Origin: Opitutia bacterium | GTDB taxonomy: Bacteria; Verrucomicrobiota; Verrucomicrobiia; Opitutales; Opitutaceae | DNA: 64,000 nucleotides | Assembly: GCA_947474365.1 (NCBI GenBank) | Contig: CANJIU010000001.1 | Location: 122,262 to 186,261, forward strand | Direction: 5' to 3' | Part shown: positions 34,734 to 43,966 of the stretch, in pieces | Layout of the letters: each line of letters begins with the position of its first letter | Numbering within the stretch: the stretch's first letter is position 1 | Notes under the pieces: generated by a model | Told to the model about the DNA's origin: nothing | The model's database searches: none | Seen by the model: the letters and a program-made list of their open reading frames with translations, nothing else | Made by a program: the position numbers and the translations under genes

Positions 34734-34925
34734 ATGAATCAGAATCCTACCAACCGTCCCGCCAGTCCGATGACCCAAACGGCCGCCGCCCGCATTCAGT
34801 CGGCGGTCGCGCGTGCTCACGGCGGCCAGACACCTCCAGGCAGCGTAGCCAGTCGGGCTCAATCCGCTGCGGCGCGCCATGCGAGTGCGCTGCAGGCCCC
34901 CGCAGAGGGGCGCAAGGGTCGGTAG
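34734..34925 (+). CDS. Small alanine-rich protein typical of conjugative elements
   Basis: 63 residues from ATG 34734. The core TQTAAARIQSAVARAHGGQT then GSVASRAQSAAARHAS matches a short, widespread plasmid and ICE protein type (AAxRIQSAxARxxGG...SxAxRAQSAA). Function unknown. I chose ATG 34734 because the upstream codons do not show the conserved pattern. It carries a basic C-terminus (EGRKGR). Confidence 0.6.
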   Translation: MNQNPTNRPASPMTQTAAARIQSAVARAHGGQTPPGSVASRAQSAAARHASALQAPAEGRKGR

Positions 34926-34970
34926 TTTCGGCTGACCGGGGTGGCGTAAAGCCACCCCGGTGCTTCGATC

Positions 34971-36329
34971 ATGAAAACGACCCCCGATTTCAAACAGGGG
35001 ATTCCGACCACCGCGCAAATCCTCCGCTATCTTATCCGTGTTCTCGGGCTGCCCATCAAGGGGGCGGTCGGCTACAAGGATTTACCACGACTCGAAAGCG
35101 GCGGCCTCTCGCCGGAGAAGATCATGAAGGTGCTGGAGGCGGTCTTCGACCATCTGTGGTCGCTCGGCGCGACCGGCGAAGCCAACGGCTCGCTGGATGC
35201 CGTGCGGGACAGGTTCGAGGGCAAGGACGAGGAGGCGAAGCGCTGGCGCTACGATGCGGAGGGCCGGCCGATCTTTGGCCGGACAGAGTGGCTGCGCGAG
35301 TTCCTGGAATTCCTCCACCGTAACGACGCGCTGCGGCGGGCGGTTGGACCGGCCTTTGTGGGACGCGGCGCGGTGTTCATCTGGCTCCGTCAGTTCGTGA
35401 TTCCATTCTGGGCCGCCAATCTCGCGGAGTATTACCATGTCGGCATCCGCTGGGATCGTGGGATGCCGGGCGGACGATTCTGGTTCTTGCCCCAGGTGAG
35501 TTTCAGTCCGGCTGGTGCCTCCGTGCACAAGACGCCGGTCAATCTCACGCTCGCCTGGTGGCAGGACATCCTTGGTCGATCTTTGGAGCACTACGCGGAT
35601 GAATTGTGCGGCAAGGAAGCGGCGCCCGACGCGGCTCGCCGGCAGATTCAACGGTGGCTGACCGAGGAAAATCCTCCCGGCTTCGATGCCATCGAACGCT
35701 GGACCCGTCGGGATTGGAACTACGACGGCGCGTTCACGGATGACTTGTTTACTCCGCTGGCGGAGCGGTGGAAACGCGCCCGCGAATTTCTCGCGCGGAA
35801 GGGGATGATCGCGGATCTCAGCTGGCAGGACAAGTCGCCGGGGCTGCCGGGCGAAGAGGTGGTGCGCAGCCGGACTCGCGGTGAACCCCTGGAGTTGGAG
35901 ATTCCTCCGTTTGCCGCGCATCCGTTCGCCGCCTTCTTCGAATCGCCCGATCCTGTGGCGGCAGGCCTCCCGGTGATCGAGTTGCTGTCGCGGATCAGCG
36001 AACGCTGGTCAGCACCGTCGCGGAATGAACTGCGCTTGCGGCTCCTTTTGGCGGGCGGCGTCCATCGCGCGTGGCGGGACGCGACCGAACTGCTCGGGCC
36101 GAACAGCGTCGCCCTTCAATCGAATTGGTTTCAGTCGGCCTACAATCACCTGCTGCAGGCGCATCGCGAAGTGGAACGGCCCGACGAGCGGGCCATGGCG
36201 GAGTGGATCAACCGGGTCGCGGGCGATAACCCGCTGGCACACGGAGCGTTGATCTGGGTTTATTCCCTCCCGCATTGGCAGCGGCTGCCCGCCCTCATGC
36301 TGCATCAATTGCGATCCGAGGGCGGATAA
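34971..36329 (+). CDS. Hypothetical protein of 452 residues
   Basis: A large soluble protein with many Trp and aromatic residues (RWRYDAEGRPIFGRTEWLRE; IRWDRGMPGGRFWFLPQVSF) and a helical C-terminal third (about 330-450). No catalytic motif is recognisable. It stands alone between small genes and the leftward defence pair. Base composition matches the neighbours, so it is a long-standing part of the element. Confidence 0.7.
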   Translation: MKTTPDFKQGIPTTAQILRYLIRVLGLPIKGAVGYKDLPRLESGGLSPEKIMKVLEAVFDHLWSLGATGEANGSLDAVRDRFEGKDEEAKRWRYDAEGRPIFGRTEWLREFLEFLHRNDALRRAVGPAFVGRGAVFIWLRQFVIPFWAANLAEYYHVGIRWDRGMPGGRFWFLPQVSFSPAGASVHKTPVNLTLAWWQDILGRSLEHYADELCGKEAAPDAARRQIQRWLTEENPPGFDAIERWTRRDWNYDGAFTDDLFTPLAERWKRAREFLARKGMIADLSWQDKSPGLPGEEVVRSRTRGEPLELEIPPFAAHPFAAFFESPDPVAAGLPVIELLSRISERWSAPSRNELRLRLLLAGGVHRAWRDATELLGPNSVALQSNWFQSAYNHLLQAHREVERPDERAMAEWINRVAGDNPLAHGALIWVYSLPHWQRLPALMLHQLRSEGG

Positions 36330-36517
36330 CAGATGCTCACTCACGCAGATCTCGAGGGCTGCATGGTCCCCTTCGAGCCGAAGGATGGCCCGAAGGTCAG
36401 CAGCGAGCGCTGCAACGTTTCCTCTGGTGGCGATGCCCTCCGCTGGTTCCGAGCACTCGTCAGCACTCGGCTGCGTTGCCATCGGACCATTTTGCCCGGC
36501 CATGCTTCGGGCACGAA

Positions 36518-37807
36518 TTACGGCGCCGAGGATTTCTCGGGACTGAACGAGTGTTGATCGATCATTGTCCCCGCGGGACCTGATTTCAATCGGGCGATGA
36601 CCCAACCGGCCCACTTCGGTTCGAGTAACTCCTTCGGTCGGGGCGGAATGACAATGAGCGATTGAAAGAGCAGATCGCTCGAACAGAGACGGTCCGCGAC
36701 GCGCTGGAAGATCTCTCGATCTAACTGCCACATTCCACTGTCGAGAATAAGCATAGTAGGCACATAGCGCGCTTTGCTTTGGGCCAGCGCAATGGCGAGT
36801 TCGAGGAGAACCAATGTCCGTTCGGCTCCCGAAAGCACGCGATACGGATATGCTTCGCCACCGCCTTTCAGGTCGGCGTAGAGCCATTTTTCCTTGGGGG
36901 GATTTTCCTCTTCCTCGTCCTTTGGCCGGTCGCGCAACTCCAGGGATTTCACCCAGCCCGATCCGGAATGCTGGATCCACTCGAAGAGATTCGGCAATAG
37001 CAGGGGATCAATCCCCAACCGCCGCGCGATCCAGTTGGTGTCGTCCACTTCCTCTGCGAACGAGTCTTCCAACCTTTCGCGCAAGAAAATGAAATGAATC
37101 GGCAGCCCCTGAGATGCCGCCGGCGTGGAATCGATTGCGAAGCGAAGCTCCTGTGGCTTTGAAAGCTGCAGCCGGACGTTGTGCTGGTCCGGCATGTGGA
37201 GTTGAAGCTCGGCGTCCAGCGGTGAAAATGGCTTGATCCAGCGCCAAAGGTCGCCGGCAGAGGCAAAGCTTGAAATCCACTCGCAGAGGGCGGTCTTTCC
37301 TTTGCTGTTCTCGCCTACCAGGACGGTCAGCTTGCCAAACCGGAGATTGGAACGCGGCGCAAACAACGGGCTTTGGTGGAGTGTCAGCTCCTGGAACCAG
37401 AATACCCCGAGACCGAGACCATGCTGCTCGCGAAACATTCGCGCCTCGTGCAGACCCTTGTAGCTCAGCAGCAGCGGAGCGGGATAACCTGCTCCGCGCT
37501 TCGCATCCACGATTCGGGCGTGAATCGCGCAGAGCCATATGGCGTTGCTGGCGGATGCGAGTTGCTCGTCCGACAGTCCTCCTTGTCCACGTGGCCCGCC
37601 GGAAGCCGCACTGAAAATATGCGCTGCTACACCGGAATCAACGAACTCGTTCGGTTGCGTGTCGGGTCCAATGGTGACTCGACCGCATTCTGGCATGCTA
37701 CAGCGATGACCGGCCCGCGCGGCAACGAGTCGTCGGGTGGGCGCCGTGAACTCGACGCGCGCGTTGGCGTCCTCGCCGCTGCTTGCTGTTTCCTCCTCGC
37801 GGTTCAC
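36518..37807 (-). CDS. HNH nuclease domain fused to ABC-type ATPase
   Basis: 429 residues from GTG 37807, chosen because it forms GTGA with the stop of the upstream gene (37804-37807). N-terminal HNH-like domain, about 25-105: Cys36 and Cys41 in RCSMPEC, AHI at 62-64, Asn88, then WLCAIH with Cys93 and His96, and Asp101 (ending IVD). ABC ATPase: Walker A GENSKGKT at 165-172, signature LSGAERTLVLLELA near 340, Walker B TMLILDSGMW near 372. The ABC half is SMC/RecF-like but short, with no long coiled-coil. HNH plus an ATPase recalls Septu (PtuA with PtuB), except that here both are in one chain. Predicted DNA-cutting defence effector or partner of the RloC-like protein. Confidence 0.78.
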   Translation of the reverse strand: MNREEETASSGEDANARVEFTAPTRRLVAARAGHRCSMPECGRVTIGPDTQPNEFVDSGVAAHIFSAASGGPRGQGGLSDEQLASASNAIWLCAIHARIVDAKRGAGYPAPLLLSYKGLHEARMFREQHGLGLGVFWFQELTLHQSPLFAPRSNLRFGKLTVLVGENSKGKTALCEWISSFASAGDLWRWIKPFSPLDAELQLHMPDQHNVRLQLSKPQELRFAIDSTPAASQGLPIHFIFLRERLEDSFAEEVDDTNWIARRLGIDPLLLPNLFEWIQHSGSGWVKSLELRDRPKDEEEENPPKEKWLYADLKGGGEAYPYRVLSGAERTLVLLELAIALAQSKARYVPTMLILDSGMWQLDREIFQRVADRLCSSDLLFQSLIVIPPRPKELLEPKWAGWVIARLKSGPAGTMIDQHSFSPEKSSAP

Positions 37808-40392
37808 GTCTTGGCGGCCGCCGCCGGCCGGGGTCTGTCGGTGAACTCCGTCAACCACGTTTGCAGGCGGGTCAGGTCGGCCGCGATCTCGTCCGGTTCG
37901 GGCAGCGGCACCGGGGCCTCCGAGGGCTGCGAATGTTCGTAACGGGAATACTTGCTCATGAATTCATCGATCAAGTCGCAATCCTCCACCGTGATCTTCG
38001 CGAGGTGACCGATCTTTTGCGTGTGCACCGCACGGCGGAAGCGGCGCACGACCTCGTTTAACAGCGCATCCTCGATCAGACGCTCCACCAGAATGCGCAC
38101 GTCGCTGCAAATCGCCTTGGCGTGAATATCGTAGTCTGTGCGGCCGTTCTCCGTCAGGGCTTTCCGCGCCCGCGCCAGGCGTTCGTTGAGCAGCCCGTTG
38201 ATGACCTTCTCCGGTTTGCGCGTGATGAACGGTGTTTCGCCGGGTTCGCCCGCACCCCACGGTTCGCGGTTGACGCCGACAACGCGTGCCGGGAGCGCCG
38301 CCGCCTTCGCCGCCTCCTCCAGCTGGGTGAGCATCGAGAGACGGTGGGTGAAGACAATCACCTGGCGTTTTTTCGCGAGCGTGATGACGCGGGCGACGAC
38401 GCTCTCCTCGAAATCCTGGTCAAGGGATGAAATCGGGTCGTCGAACACGATCGGCGTATCAGCGTCGATACCCTCCACATCGGCCAGAAACGCGGCGAGG
38501 GAGACGACGCGGCGCTCCCCTTCGCTGAGGATGTCGGCGGTCGCGACCGCGATCTTCGCATTCTTCAGGCGGACCTGATGGAAAACGTGCCCCTTGCTCG
38601 TGCGCGTCTGGATCAACTCGACGCGCACGCGGGAGGCGCCGAGTGATTTCAATTCGGCCTGAAAGCGTTGGATGAAGGCGCCCGAGACCAGCGCTTGCGC
38701 GAGTTCGGATTTTTTCAGCGATAGCGCCGTGGTGTTGGTGAGGCGGCCCGCTTCCCTCAGCGCGGCGATCTTTCTCAGCCGGGCAATCTCGTCATCGATG
38801 CTGGTCTTCTGGTCGTTGAGCCACTTCCGGGCCTCCAACTCGCGCACTTGCTTCTCCAAGTCCGTCTTGTCGGTTTTCTTCGCATCCTCATCGAAGCCTT
38901 TGGCCTTGGTTTCCAGTTCGCTGCTGAGTTTCGCCACGTCGGCGAACAATTCCGCCGCGGGGACGGAGGCAACTTGGTCCACAGCAGTCGCAGTGGGCAG
39001 CGCCTCCCGCGTGGCCTGGGCGCCTTCGCGGAAGCTCCGCAGCTTCTGGGTGACGGTCTCATCATCGAGCCCCAAGACCGCGAGCCGGCCGGTGAATTCC
39101 TCCGCGTTGGGCACCACCGGCAGTTTCTTCATTAGCGCCGCCAGCGCGGCTTCCGCGCCCTTAGCCAGCAACTCAAGTTCGCCCTTCACGAATTTCTCGA
39201 ACGACTGGAGTCGGGCCTTGGCATCGTCGCCGAGCGCCTGCTGACACAACACACAGCGCGCGTCGTCCGTCGTGACCGGAAATATTTTTTCGGGGTAAGC
39301 GACCTCGACCGAGTAGGCGCGGGCCTGTTCCCAGAGGAGCTTCCAGCTTTCCAAGCCCACTCCATCGAGCGGCGCGGCGGAAAAAACCTTTTCGGCATCC
39401 TCGGAGGCCGCTTTGCGCTTGGCCGCGGCGTCGGCCTTGGCCTGAAGTAACGCGCTGACCAAGGCGTCGCTCAGTCCGTCACGAATGGCGGTCAACTCGT
39501 CGGAAAACTTGTCGAGAGCCGCCTTTCGCATGCGGAGTTGCTTGGCCTGATCCGCGGGCTTTTTCGCCGCGACCCGTGCTTGCAATCCTTCCAATTCCTC
39601 CTTGTGCGCCGGCAGCCATTCGCCTCGCGTTTTGATGTCGACGGCGCTGGTAAGCACCCCGATCCGCCCATACCACGCTGCGCCGGTGGTTGCTGCATAT
39701 TCCGGTGGCATCACCGGCTGCTTCGACGGCAGCGCGGTAATGTCGGCTTCGATCAGTCTTTCCACTGCGGCGCAGGCGTCGATGAGCCGTTGAAAAAAGC
39801 CGAGCAGGGCCGGCTCGAAGGTGACCTCGTTTTCTGCGCTGATGTAGACCTGACCACACTCCGTGTCGTAGATTTCGAGGGCGGCGAGTTCGGCGTGCAA
39901 TCCATTCGCCGGACTCCACGCGAGGTCTTTCGCCGCACCCGCGACGGTGTAGCCGATTTTGCAACTCTGCGGTGCCGTCGCCTCGAACACGTTACCGAGA
40001 ATCTTGCGGCGATTTTTGCTGCCGCAGACATTGTTGAGAATGCGGATATAGCTGGATTTGCCTGCGCCGGTTCCGCCGTAGACGATGGTCAGCGGCTCGG
40101 CGGTGAACGTCAGCGGGACGCGCGGGTTCAACGCTTCGATGCCTTTCACATCCGAGATCGAATTGAGCCGCAGCGATGCGCCGCCGGCTTTCGCCGCGAA
40201 GGCTGAAGCAGGAAGCGTCGACACCTTGGGCGGCGACTGCGGTGCGGCTCCCTGTTGCCGGCAGAGGATGGCCAGCTCCGCGAGATCGGCTGCGGTCAGG
40301 TTCTCTCGGGCTAGCAACCGGCTCGCAGCCTCTTGTATCCATACAGGACGATCCTGAAACCATTTGATCAAGGTGGCTGCGTCCGGGGTCAT
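37804..40392 (-). CDS. RloC-like zinc-hook ATPase with predicted anticodon-nuclease domain
   Basis: 862 residues. N-terminal ATPase lobe with Walker A GGTGAGKSS at 106-114. Coiled-coil arms (about 230-570) flank a zinc hook CVLC at 380-383. The second ATPase lobe has signature LSEGERRVVSLAAF near 617 and Walker B TPIVFDDPISSLD near 645. The C-terminus has R-x-x-x-E in VRILVERLIED (near 766-770) and a downstream His in SKYSRYEHSQ (near 818), the order (Arg, Glu, His) of the PrrC/RloC anticodon-nuclease triad. RloC proteins (about 800 residues) cut tRNA anticodons after DNA damage or phage attack. The family call rests on architecture; triad residues are inferred. It overlaps the HNH-ABC gene. 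Confidence 0.72.
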   Translation of the reverse strand: MTPDAATLIKWFQDRPVWIQEAASRLLARENLTAADLAELAILCRQQGAAPQSPPKVSTLPASAFAAKAGGASLRLNSISDVKGIEALNPRVPLTFTAEPLTIVYGGTGAGKSSYIRILNNVCGSKNRRKILGNVFEATAPQSCKIGYTVAGAAKDLAWSPANGLHAELAALEIYDTECGQVYISAENEVTFEPALLGFFQRLIDACAAVERLIEADITALPSKQPVMPPEYAATTGAAWYGRIGVLTSAVDIKTRGEWLPAHKEELEGLQARVAAKKPADQAKQLRMRKAALDKFSDELTAIRDGLSDALVSALLQAKADAAAKRKAASEDAEKVFSAAPLDGVGLESWKLLWEQARAYSVEVAYPEKIFPVTTDDARCVLCQQALGDDAKARLQSFEKFVKGELELLAKGAEAALAALMKKLPVVPNAEEFTGRLAVLGLDDETVTQKLRSFREGAQATREALPTATAVDQVASVPAAELFADVAKLSSELETKAKGFDEDAKKTDKTDLEKQVRELEARKWLNDQKTSIDDEIARLRKIAALREAGRLTNTTALSLKKSELAQALVSGAFIQRFQAELKSLGASRVRVELIQTRTSKGHVFHQVRLKNAKIAVATADILSEGERRVVSLAAFLADVEGIDADTPIVFDDPISSLDQDFEESVVARVITLAKKRQVIVFTHRLSMLTQLEEAAKAAALPARVVGVNREPWGAGEPGETPFITRKPEKVINGLLNERLARARKALTENGRTDYDIHAKAICSDVRILVERLIEDALLNEVVRRFRRAVHTQKIGHLAKITVEDCDLIDEFMSKYSRYEHSQPSEAPVPLPEPDEIAADLTRLQTWLTEFTDRPRPAAAAKT

Positions 40393-40394
40393 GA

Positions 40395-40415
40395 CGCGTC
40401 AGACTCACTGACGCG
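40395..40415. promoter_or_regulatory. Perfect 8-bp inverted repeat upstream of the RloC-like gene
   Basis: CGCGTCAG (40395-40402) and CTGACGCG (40408-40415) with a 5-bp spacer, two bases upstream of the RloC-like start codon at 40392. As DNA it could be an operator; as RNA it would form a hairpin covering the ribosome-binding region. Either would limit expression of a toxic nuclease. Confidence 0.5.
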
Positions 40416-40593
40416 CGGCGGCAAGTCACCAAGGAATCTACACCGAGGCCAAGCCGATGGCCTTAGGGGAGCCCAAGGTCCATGATTCCGCCTACCCAAT
40501 TTAGGGTCGTGCTATAGGTGGTTCTGACCGGCCGTGTCTCGATCCCGGCGTGCCATCGTTACGGTTCGTAATTGCGGCGAACCGCCAGCGGGT

Positions 40594-42447
40594 ATGTCGT
40601 CTCACCTCTTGAGCGCCTCCGAATTCCAGTTCGTTGCGAAGTCCCCGGAGCAATGCTCCAAGGCCGAGCTGCGAGATTTCGAAGGGCTCGTTCGCCAGGG
40701 CGGCGAAGTCGCTGCTGCCGGGCTGACGGCCCGGATCACCCGCGCGTTCTCTCTCGTGTTCATGACGAAGGACGACGTGCTGCACGGAGTCGCTGCATTG
40801 AAAGTGCCCGTCGATACCTACCGCGCTCGAATTGCCGCCAAGAGCGGCGTCCCGTTGCCGGCGGAAACCTATCCTTTCGAGTTTGGGTGGCTTTTCATCG
40901 TCCCGGCAGCCCGCGAGCAGCATCTGTCACGACCCCTCACGGTGGCCGCATTGGCTGAAGCGAAGGGTGCGGGAGTTTTCGCCACCTCCCGCACGGACAA
41001 TGTCCGCGTTCATCATGTGCTCGCGCAGGAGGGTTTCACACAAAACGGCGACGCCTACGCATCTGATGATGACCATGAACTGTTCCTGTTCGTGCGCCCA
41101 CCGGCCGGCACGGACGGAGCCGTCGCGAAACCGCCCGAGGTGGATCCCAAGACCAAGCTCGCGCGGCTGTTCGAGCGAAAACCCCTCGTCATGGTCCGAT
41201 TCGACGACGACATCTGCCTTGGCTTGCGGCAATCGCGGGACGGGTTGCGCCGGTTCACCGTTACGCAGCGCCATGCGGCGGTTGACGCCGTCAAGGTTCC
41301 CACCCTCTGCATCGCGGAACTGACGAAGGATGGGACGACCGCTTGTTATCTGGGCGTCCTGCGGCGCAAGGACGCGGTGTCCACGTTCGACAGCCGGCTG
41401 GGTTTTGTGAAGCTGCGCCGCATACCATTTGGATCGTTGGAGGAAATCGGCGCCGAGATCGACGACCGGCAATCTCTGAACCGGTTCAACGAACAGGTTG
41501 CGAAGCTTGGTGTCGCGATCGCCCTGACGCCCCGCCTGAGTTCCCGGCTGCTCGCGATTGTGTGGTCGCGCGGCGAGAGTGTCGTCCGTGAGGTCCTCGA
41601 CGATCTCCCCGGGTTCGTTCTGCTCCGCGGGGCCGCGTGGCAACAGAAGGACGCCGCGGATTTCGCGAAGGCCGTCTTCGGCCTATCGGCCGCGGACGTG
41701 GCTCGCAGCGATGGCACGGATTTCGAGGACGACTTTTGCGATGCCGGCGCCCATCTCTACGAGGACAATGTGATCGCGCATGATGCCAGCGTGGTCCCCG
41801 GTTACGAGCTGATCGCAAAATACGTGACGGGCCGTTCCGTCTTCAAAAAGAACCTGGAGCAATTGGTTATATACACGGCCAACCGCGGGCCGTTGGAAAA
41901 GATGCTCGGCGTCGACCTGATCTACATCAACGAGACGCAGGGAAACATCGTGATGGTCCAGTATAAGATGCTGGACGAGCACCGGGACCCGCAGGCGAAG
42001 ATGGCGGACTGGATTTTTCGTCCGGACCCTCAGCTGACGGCAGAACGGGTGCGCATGAATTTGCCGGCGGTCGCCGGCGTCCCGGGCGACTATCGCCTGA
42101 GCCGCCAGCCGTTCTATTTCAAATTCGTGAAACGCAAACACGGCGCCGAATCCGACCAGTCGCTCATCCTTTCGCTGGACCATTTCGACCGAGTGCTCGC
42201 CGACCCGGCGCTGGCCGGGCCGCGCGGCGGCGTGAAGGTGAGCTTCGACGCGCTGGCGGGGCACTATCTCCGGGAAGCCGATCTCATCGGCTTGATCCGG
42301 TCTGGCTATGTGGGGACGCACCGTGTCGAAACCGACGCGCTTGCGCCGTTTCTCGAGCAGGTCAATCAGGGCAAGCGCGGTCTGGTGCTCGCGTGGCAAC
42401 ATCCACTCAAGCCGCCGCCGGCCGCCAAACCCGACTCGTTTTTATGA
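40594..42447 (+). CDS. GNAT-like domain fused to PD-(D/E)xK nuclease domain
   Basis: 617 residues from ATG 40594. N-terminal part (about 1-165) is GNAT-like: strand FSLVFMTKDDVLHGVAALKV, WLFIVPAAREQHLSRPLTVA and helix plus strand to HHVLAQEGFTQNGDA. A long middle part has no motif I know. The C-terminal domain (about 400-540) has EKMLGVDLIYIN then NIVMVQYK, an E...D...QxK arrangement typical of PD-(D/E)xK nucleases of the Mrr type. The last 90 residues are helical. GNAT-nuclease fusions are unusual. Its stop overlaps the start of the next gene. Likely a defence nuclease; the GNAT part could be a sensor or a modifying domain. Confidence 0.68.
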   Translation: MSSHLLSASEFQFVAKSPEQCSKAELRDFEGLVRQGGEVAAAGLTARITRAFSLVFMTKDDVLHGVAALKVPVDTYRARIAAKSGVPLPAETYPFEFGWLFIVPAAREQHLSRPLTVAALAEAKGAGVFATSRTDNVRVHHVLAQEGFTQNGDAYASDDDHELFLFVRPPAGTDGAVAKPPEVDPKTKLARLFERKPLVMVRFDDDICLGLRQSRDGLRRFTVTQRHAAVDAVKVPTLCIAELTKDGTTACYLGVLRRKDAVSTFDSRLGFVKLRRIPFGSLEEIGAEIDDRQSLNRFNEQVAKLGVAIALTPRLSSRLLAIVWSRGESVVREVLDDLPGFVLLRGAAWQQKDAADFAKAVFGLSAADVARSDGTDFEDDFCDAGAHLYEDNVIAHDASVVPGYELIAKYVTGRSVFKKNLEQLVIYTANRGPLEKMLGVDLIYINETQGNIVMVQYKMLDEHRDPQAKMADWIFRPDPQLTAERVRMNLPAVAGVPGDYRLSRQPFYFKFVKRKHGAESDQSLILSLDHFDRVLADPALAGPRGGVKVSFDALAGHYLREADLIGLIRSGYVGTHRVETDALAPFLEQVNQGKRGLVLAWQHPLKPPPAAKPDSFL

Positions 42448-42788
42448 GCCCCCAAAATCCACCTGCCCACGCCGACCTTTTCAAGCAACTGCACGTCGCC
42501 ATGCTGGGGATCTATCAGCGCTCGCTCAAGGAAACCGGCGTGAACCATTCGCTGTTCCACCGGATGATTCTGGAAACGAGCGCGCACGAAACGGCCTTGC
42601 ATCTGGTTCACGCACCCAAGCCCTCGGACGGCTACACCGATCTCTACCTCAAGGGGCGGCTGGATCTGACGGTCGAGGCGTTGGTGCTCGAAACGAAGTG
42701 GACGCCGATCTTCGAGGACGAAACCCGGCGGCTCGCGCGCAAGCGGCTGACCGAATATCGCTTCGATTTCAAGAAGCACGGCTTGTAA
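42444..42788 (+). CDS. Small conserved protein coupled to the GNAT-nuclease gene
   Basis: 114 residues, ATG overlapping the upstream stop (ATGA, 42444-42447). The pattern LFKQLHVAMLGIYQRSLKET...HETALHLVHA...DGYTDLYLKGRLDLTVEALV is a small protein family common next to defence and helicase genes in many bacteria (opening helix, then 'SDGYTxLxxxGRLDLTVEALV' and a 'RRLARKRLTEYRFD' tail). Function unknown. Coupling suggests it accompanies the nuclease, perhaps as a partner or inhibitor. Confidence 0.7.
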   Translation: MSPQNPPAHADLFKQLHVAMLGIYQRSLKETGVNHSLFHRMILETSAHETALHLVHAPKPSDGYTDLYLKGRLDLTVEALVLETKWTPIFEDETRRLARKRLTEYRFDFKKHGL

Positions 42789-42964
42789 GAGCCGCCGTCG
42801 GGCCCGGCCCCGTGAAAACGTTCGATTGCCTCGGGGATTTCTGCGGGACTGTTCACGATCACCGCCGGCCTTTGCTCTCGATTAAGTCCGCCTCATGTTC
42901 TGCACTCCATCCACTAGGCGCAATTTGCTTGGCGTGAGATTCCCATAAAACTAACTGCGCCGCC

Positions 42965-43579
42965 ATGAAAATTCTTTCCGTGATGTCTTCCTTGCCCGTT
43001 CCGGTGAGAAAAAAGATCCGCAATGTGTGGAAGGGCGGACAGGTGAGCTGTCGCGTGATGGGAAAAATCATTACCAGCGGAGAATGGATCACGATCAACC
43101 GCGCCGTGGATTCTCCTGAACTTGTAAGACGTCAGTTCCCCTACAACGCCGCCATGATTCCAGATACTGCGGGTTTCGTGTCCGTCCTCCACTTCCGGGA
43201 TCTGGCCACCGTCATTCAATGCGAGGACACTCTTCTCGATGCCATGTTCGGTTTCGACGAAACGCATTTTTCACCTGAAGAAATTGTCTCTGCGCTTGAT
43301 GGCATCTGCCAAACACTGGGGAAACCACGTTTGGGCGTTTTCGTCGGTCAATCCGTTTGGATGAGTAGTAGTAGAATGCGGCGCGATGGAGAGATTGCGG
43401 CGGCGCGCCCGGAAGCTTCCGCGATGCCGGATCGATATTACGACGGAATGTCTTTTGAGGACGCCGCAAAGCTCGAACGCCTCCTTCGTGACGCTGGACA
43501 CAAGGCAACTTTCCGGGACACCACCGTGATTACGGGAGAGGTCTTCGGAATCGCGCAGGAATTTGATCGTGTGGACTGA
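42965..43579 (+). CDS. Hypothetical protein of 204 residues
   Basis: Begins MKILSVMSSLPVPVRKKIRN. The middle is beta-rich (WITINRAVDSPELV; GFVSVLHFRDLATVIQCED) and the C-terminus helical (YYDGMSFEDAAKLERLLRDA). I do not recognise the family. It stands alone between the nuclease pair and the small genes before Wadjet, with no overlap. Confidence 0.6.
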   Translation: MKILSVMSSLPVPVRKKIRNVWKGGQVSCRVMGKIITSGEWITINRAVDSPELVRRQFPYNAAMIPDTAGFVSVLHFRDLATVIQCEDTLLDAMFGFDETHFSPEEIVSALDGICQTLGKPRLGVFVGQSVWMSSSRMRRDGEIAAARPEASAMPDRYYDGMSFEDAAKLERLLRDAGHKATFRDTTVITGEVFGIAQEFDRVD

Positions 43580-43654
43580 GCGCTAAAAGGCGGCCTCGTT
43601 GCGCCCTAAGCGAATTGGCTGGGCTGCAAATGCCGAAAGGGCTAGCAGAGTTTT

Positions 43655-43966
43655 GTGAGTCGGAATGTCGATTTGGAAACCAACATCCTGTGGCTGGAAG
43701 ACGGCACGAAATATCCCTATGTCCGCGAATTCGGCCTCACTTGCACCGCCAAGCGCGGCTGGCGCAAGACGTGGGCTTGTGGGTTTCACGTCGTTGCAAT
43801 AGCCGAACTCTCAGGCGAAGCGCGAACAGTGCAGCGGCGGTTGTATCGCCGGGCTTGGTTTGTGAAAGACGATGTCGATCCATACCAAGGAAAAGACAAG
43901 CCATCCGAGGCGGTCATCCCGGAATCGATCGCCGCTGGACTGGAGAGCACCTACGGTCGCAAATAG
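43655..43966 (+). CDS. Small hypothetical protein
   Basis: 103 residues from a GTG start, beta-rich (WLEDGTKYPYVREFGLTCTA; ACGFHVVAIAEL) with a basic middle. No family recognised. It is 76 bp after the 204-residue gene and convergent with the HNH gene at 44121. Confidence 0.5.
   Translation: MSRNVDLETNILWLEDGTKYPYVREFGLTCTAKRGWRKTWACGFHVVAIAELSGEARTVQRRLYRRAWFVKDDVDPYQGKDKPSEAVIPESIAAGLESTYGRK

Noticed and set aside
36333..36557. A 74-codon frame after the 452-residue gene.
   Set aside because: Low-quality sequence, overlaps the 3' end of the HNH-ABC gene on the other strand, and no recognisable features.
40534..40593. A 20-residue N-terminal extension of the GNAT-nuclease protein from a GTG at 40534.
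   Set aside because: The extension is Arg-rich and shows no fold; ATG 40594 is the better start.
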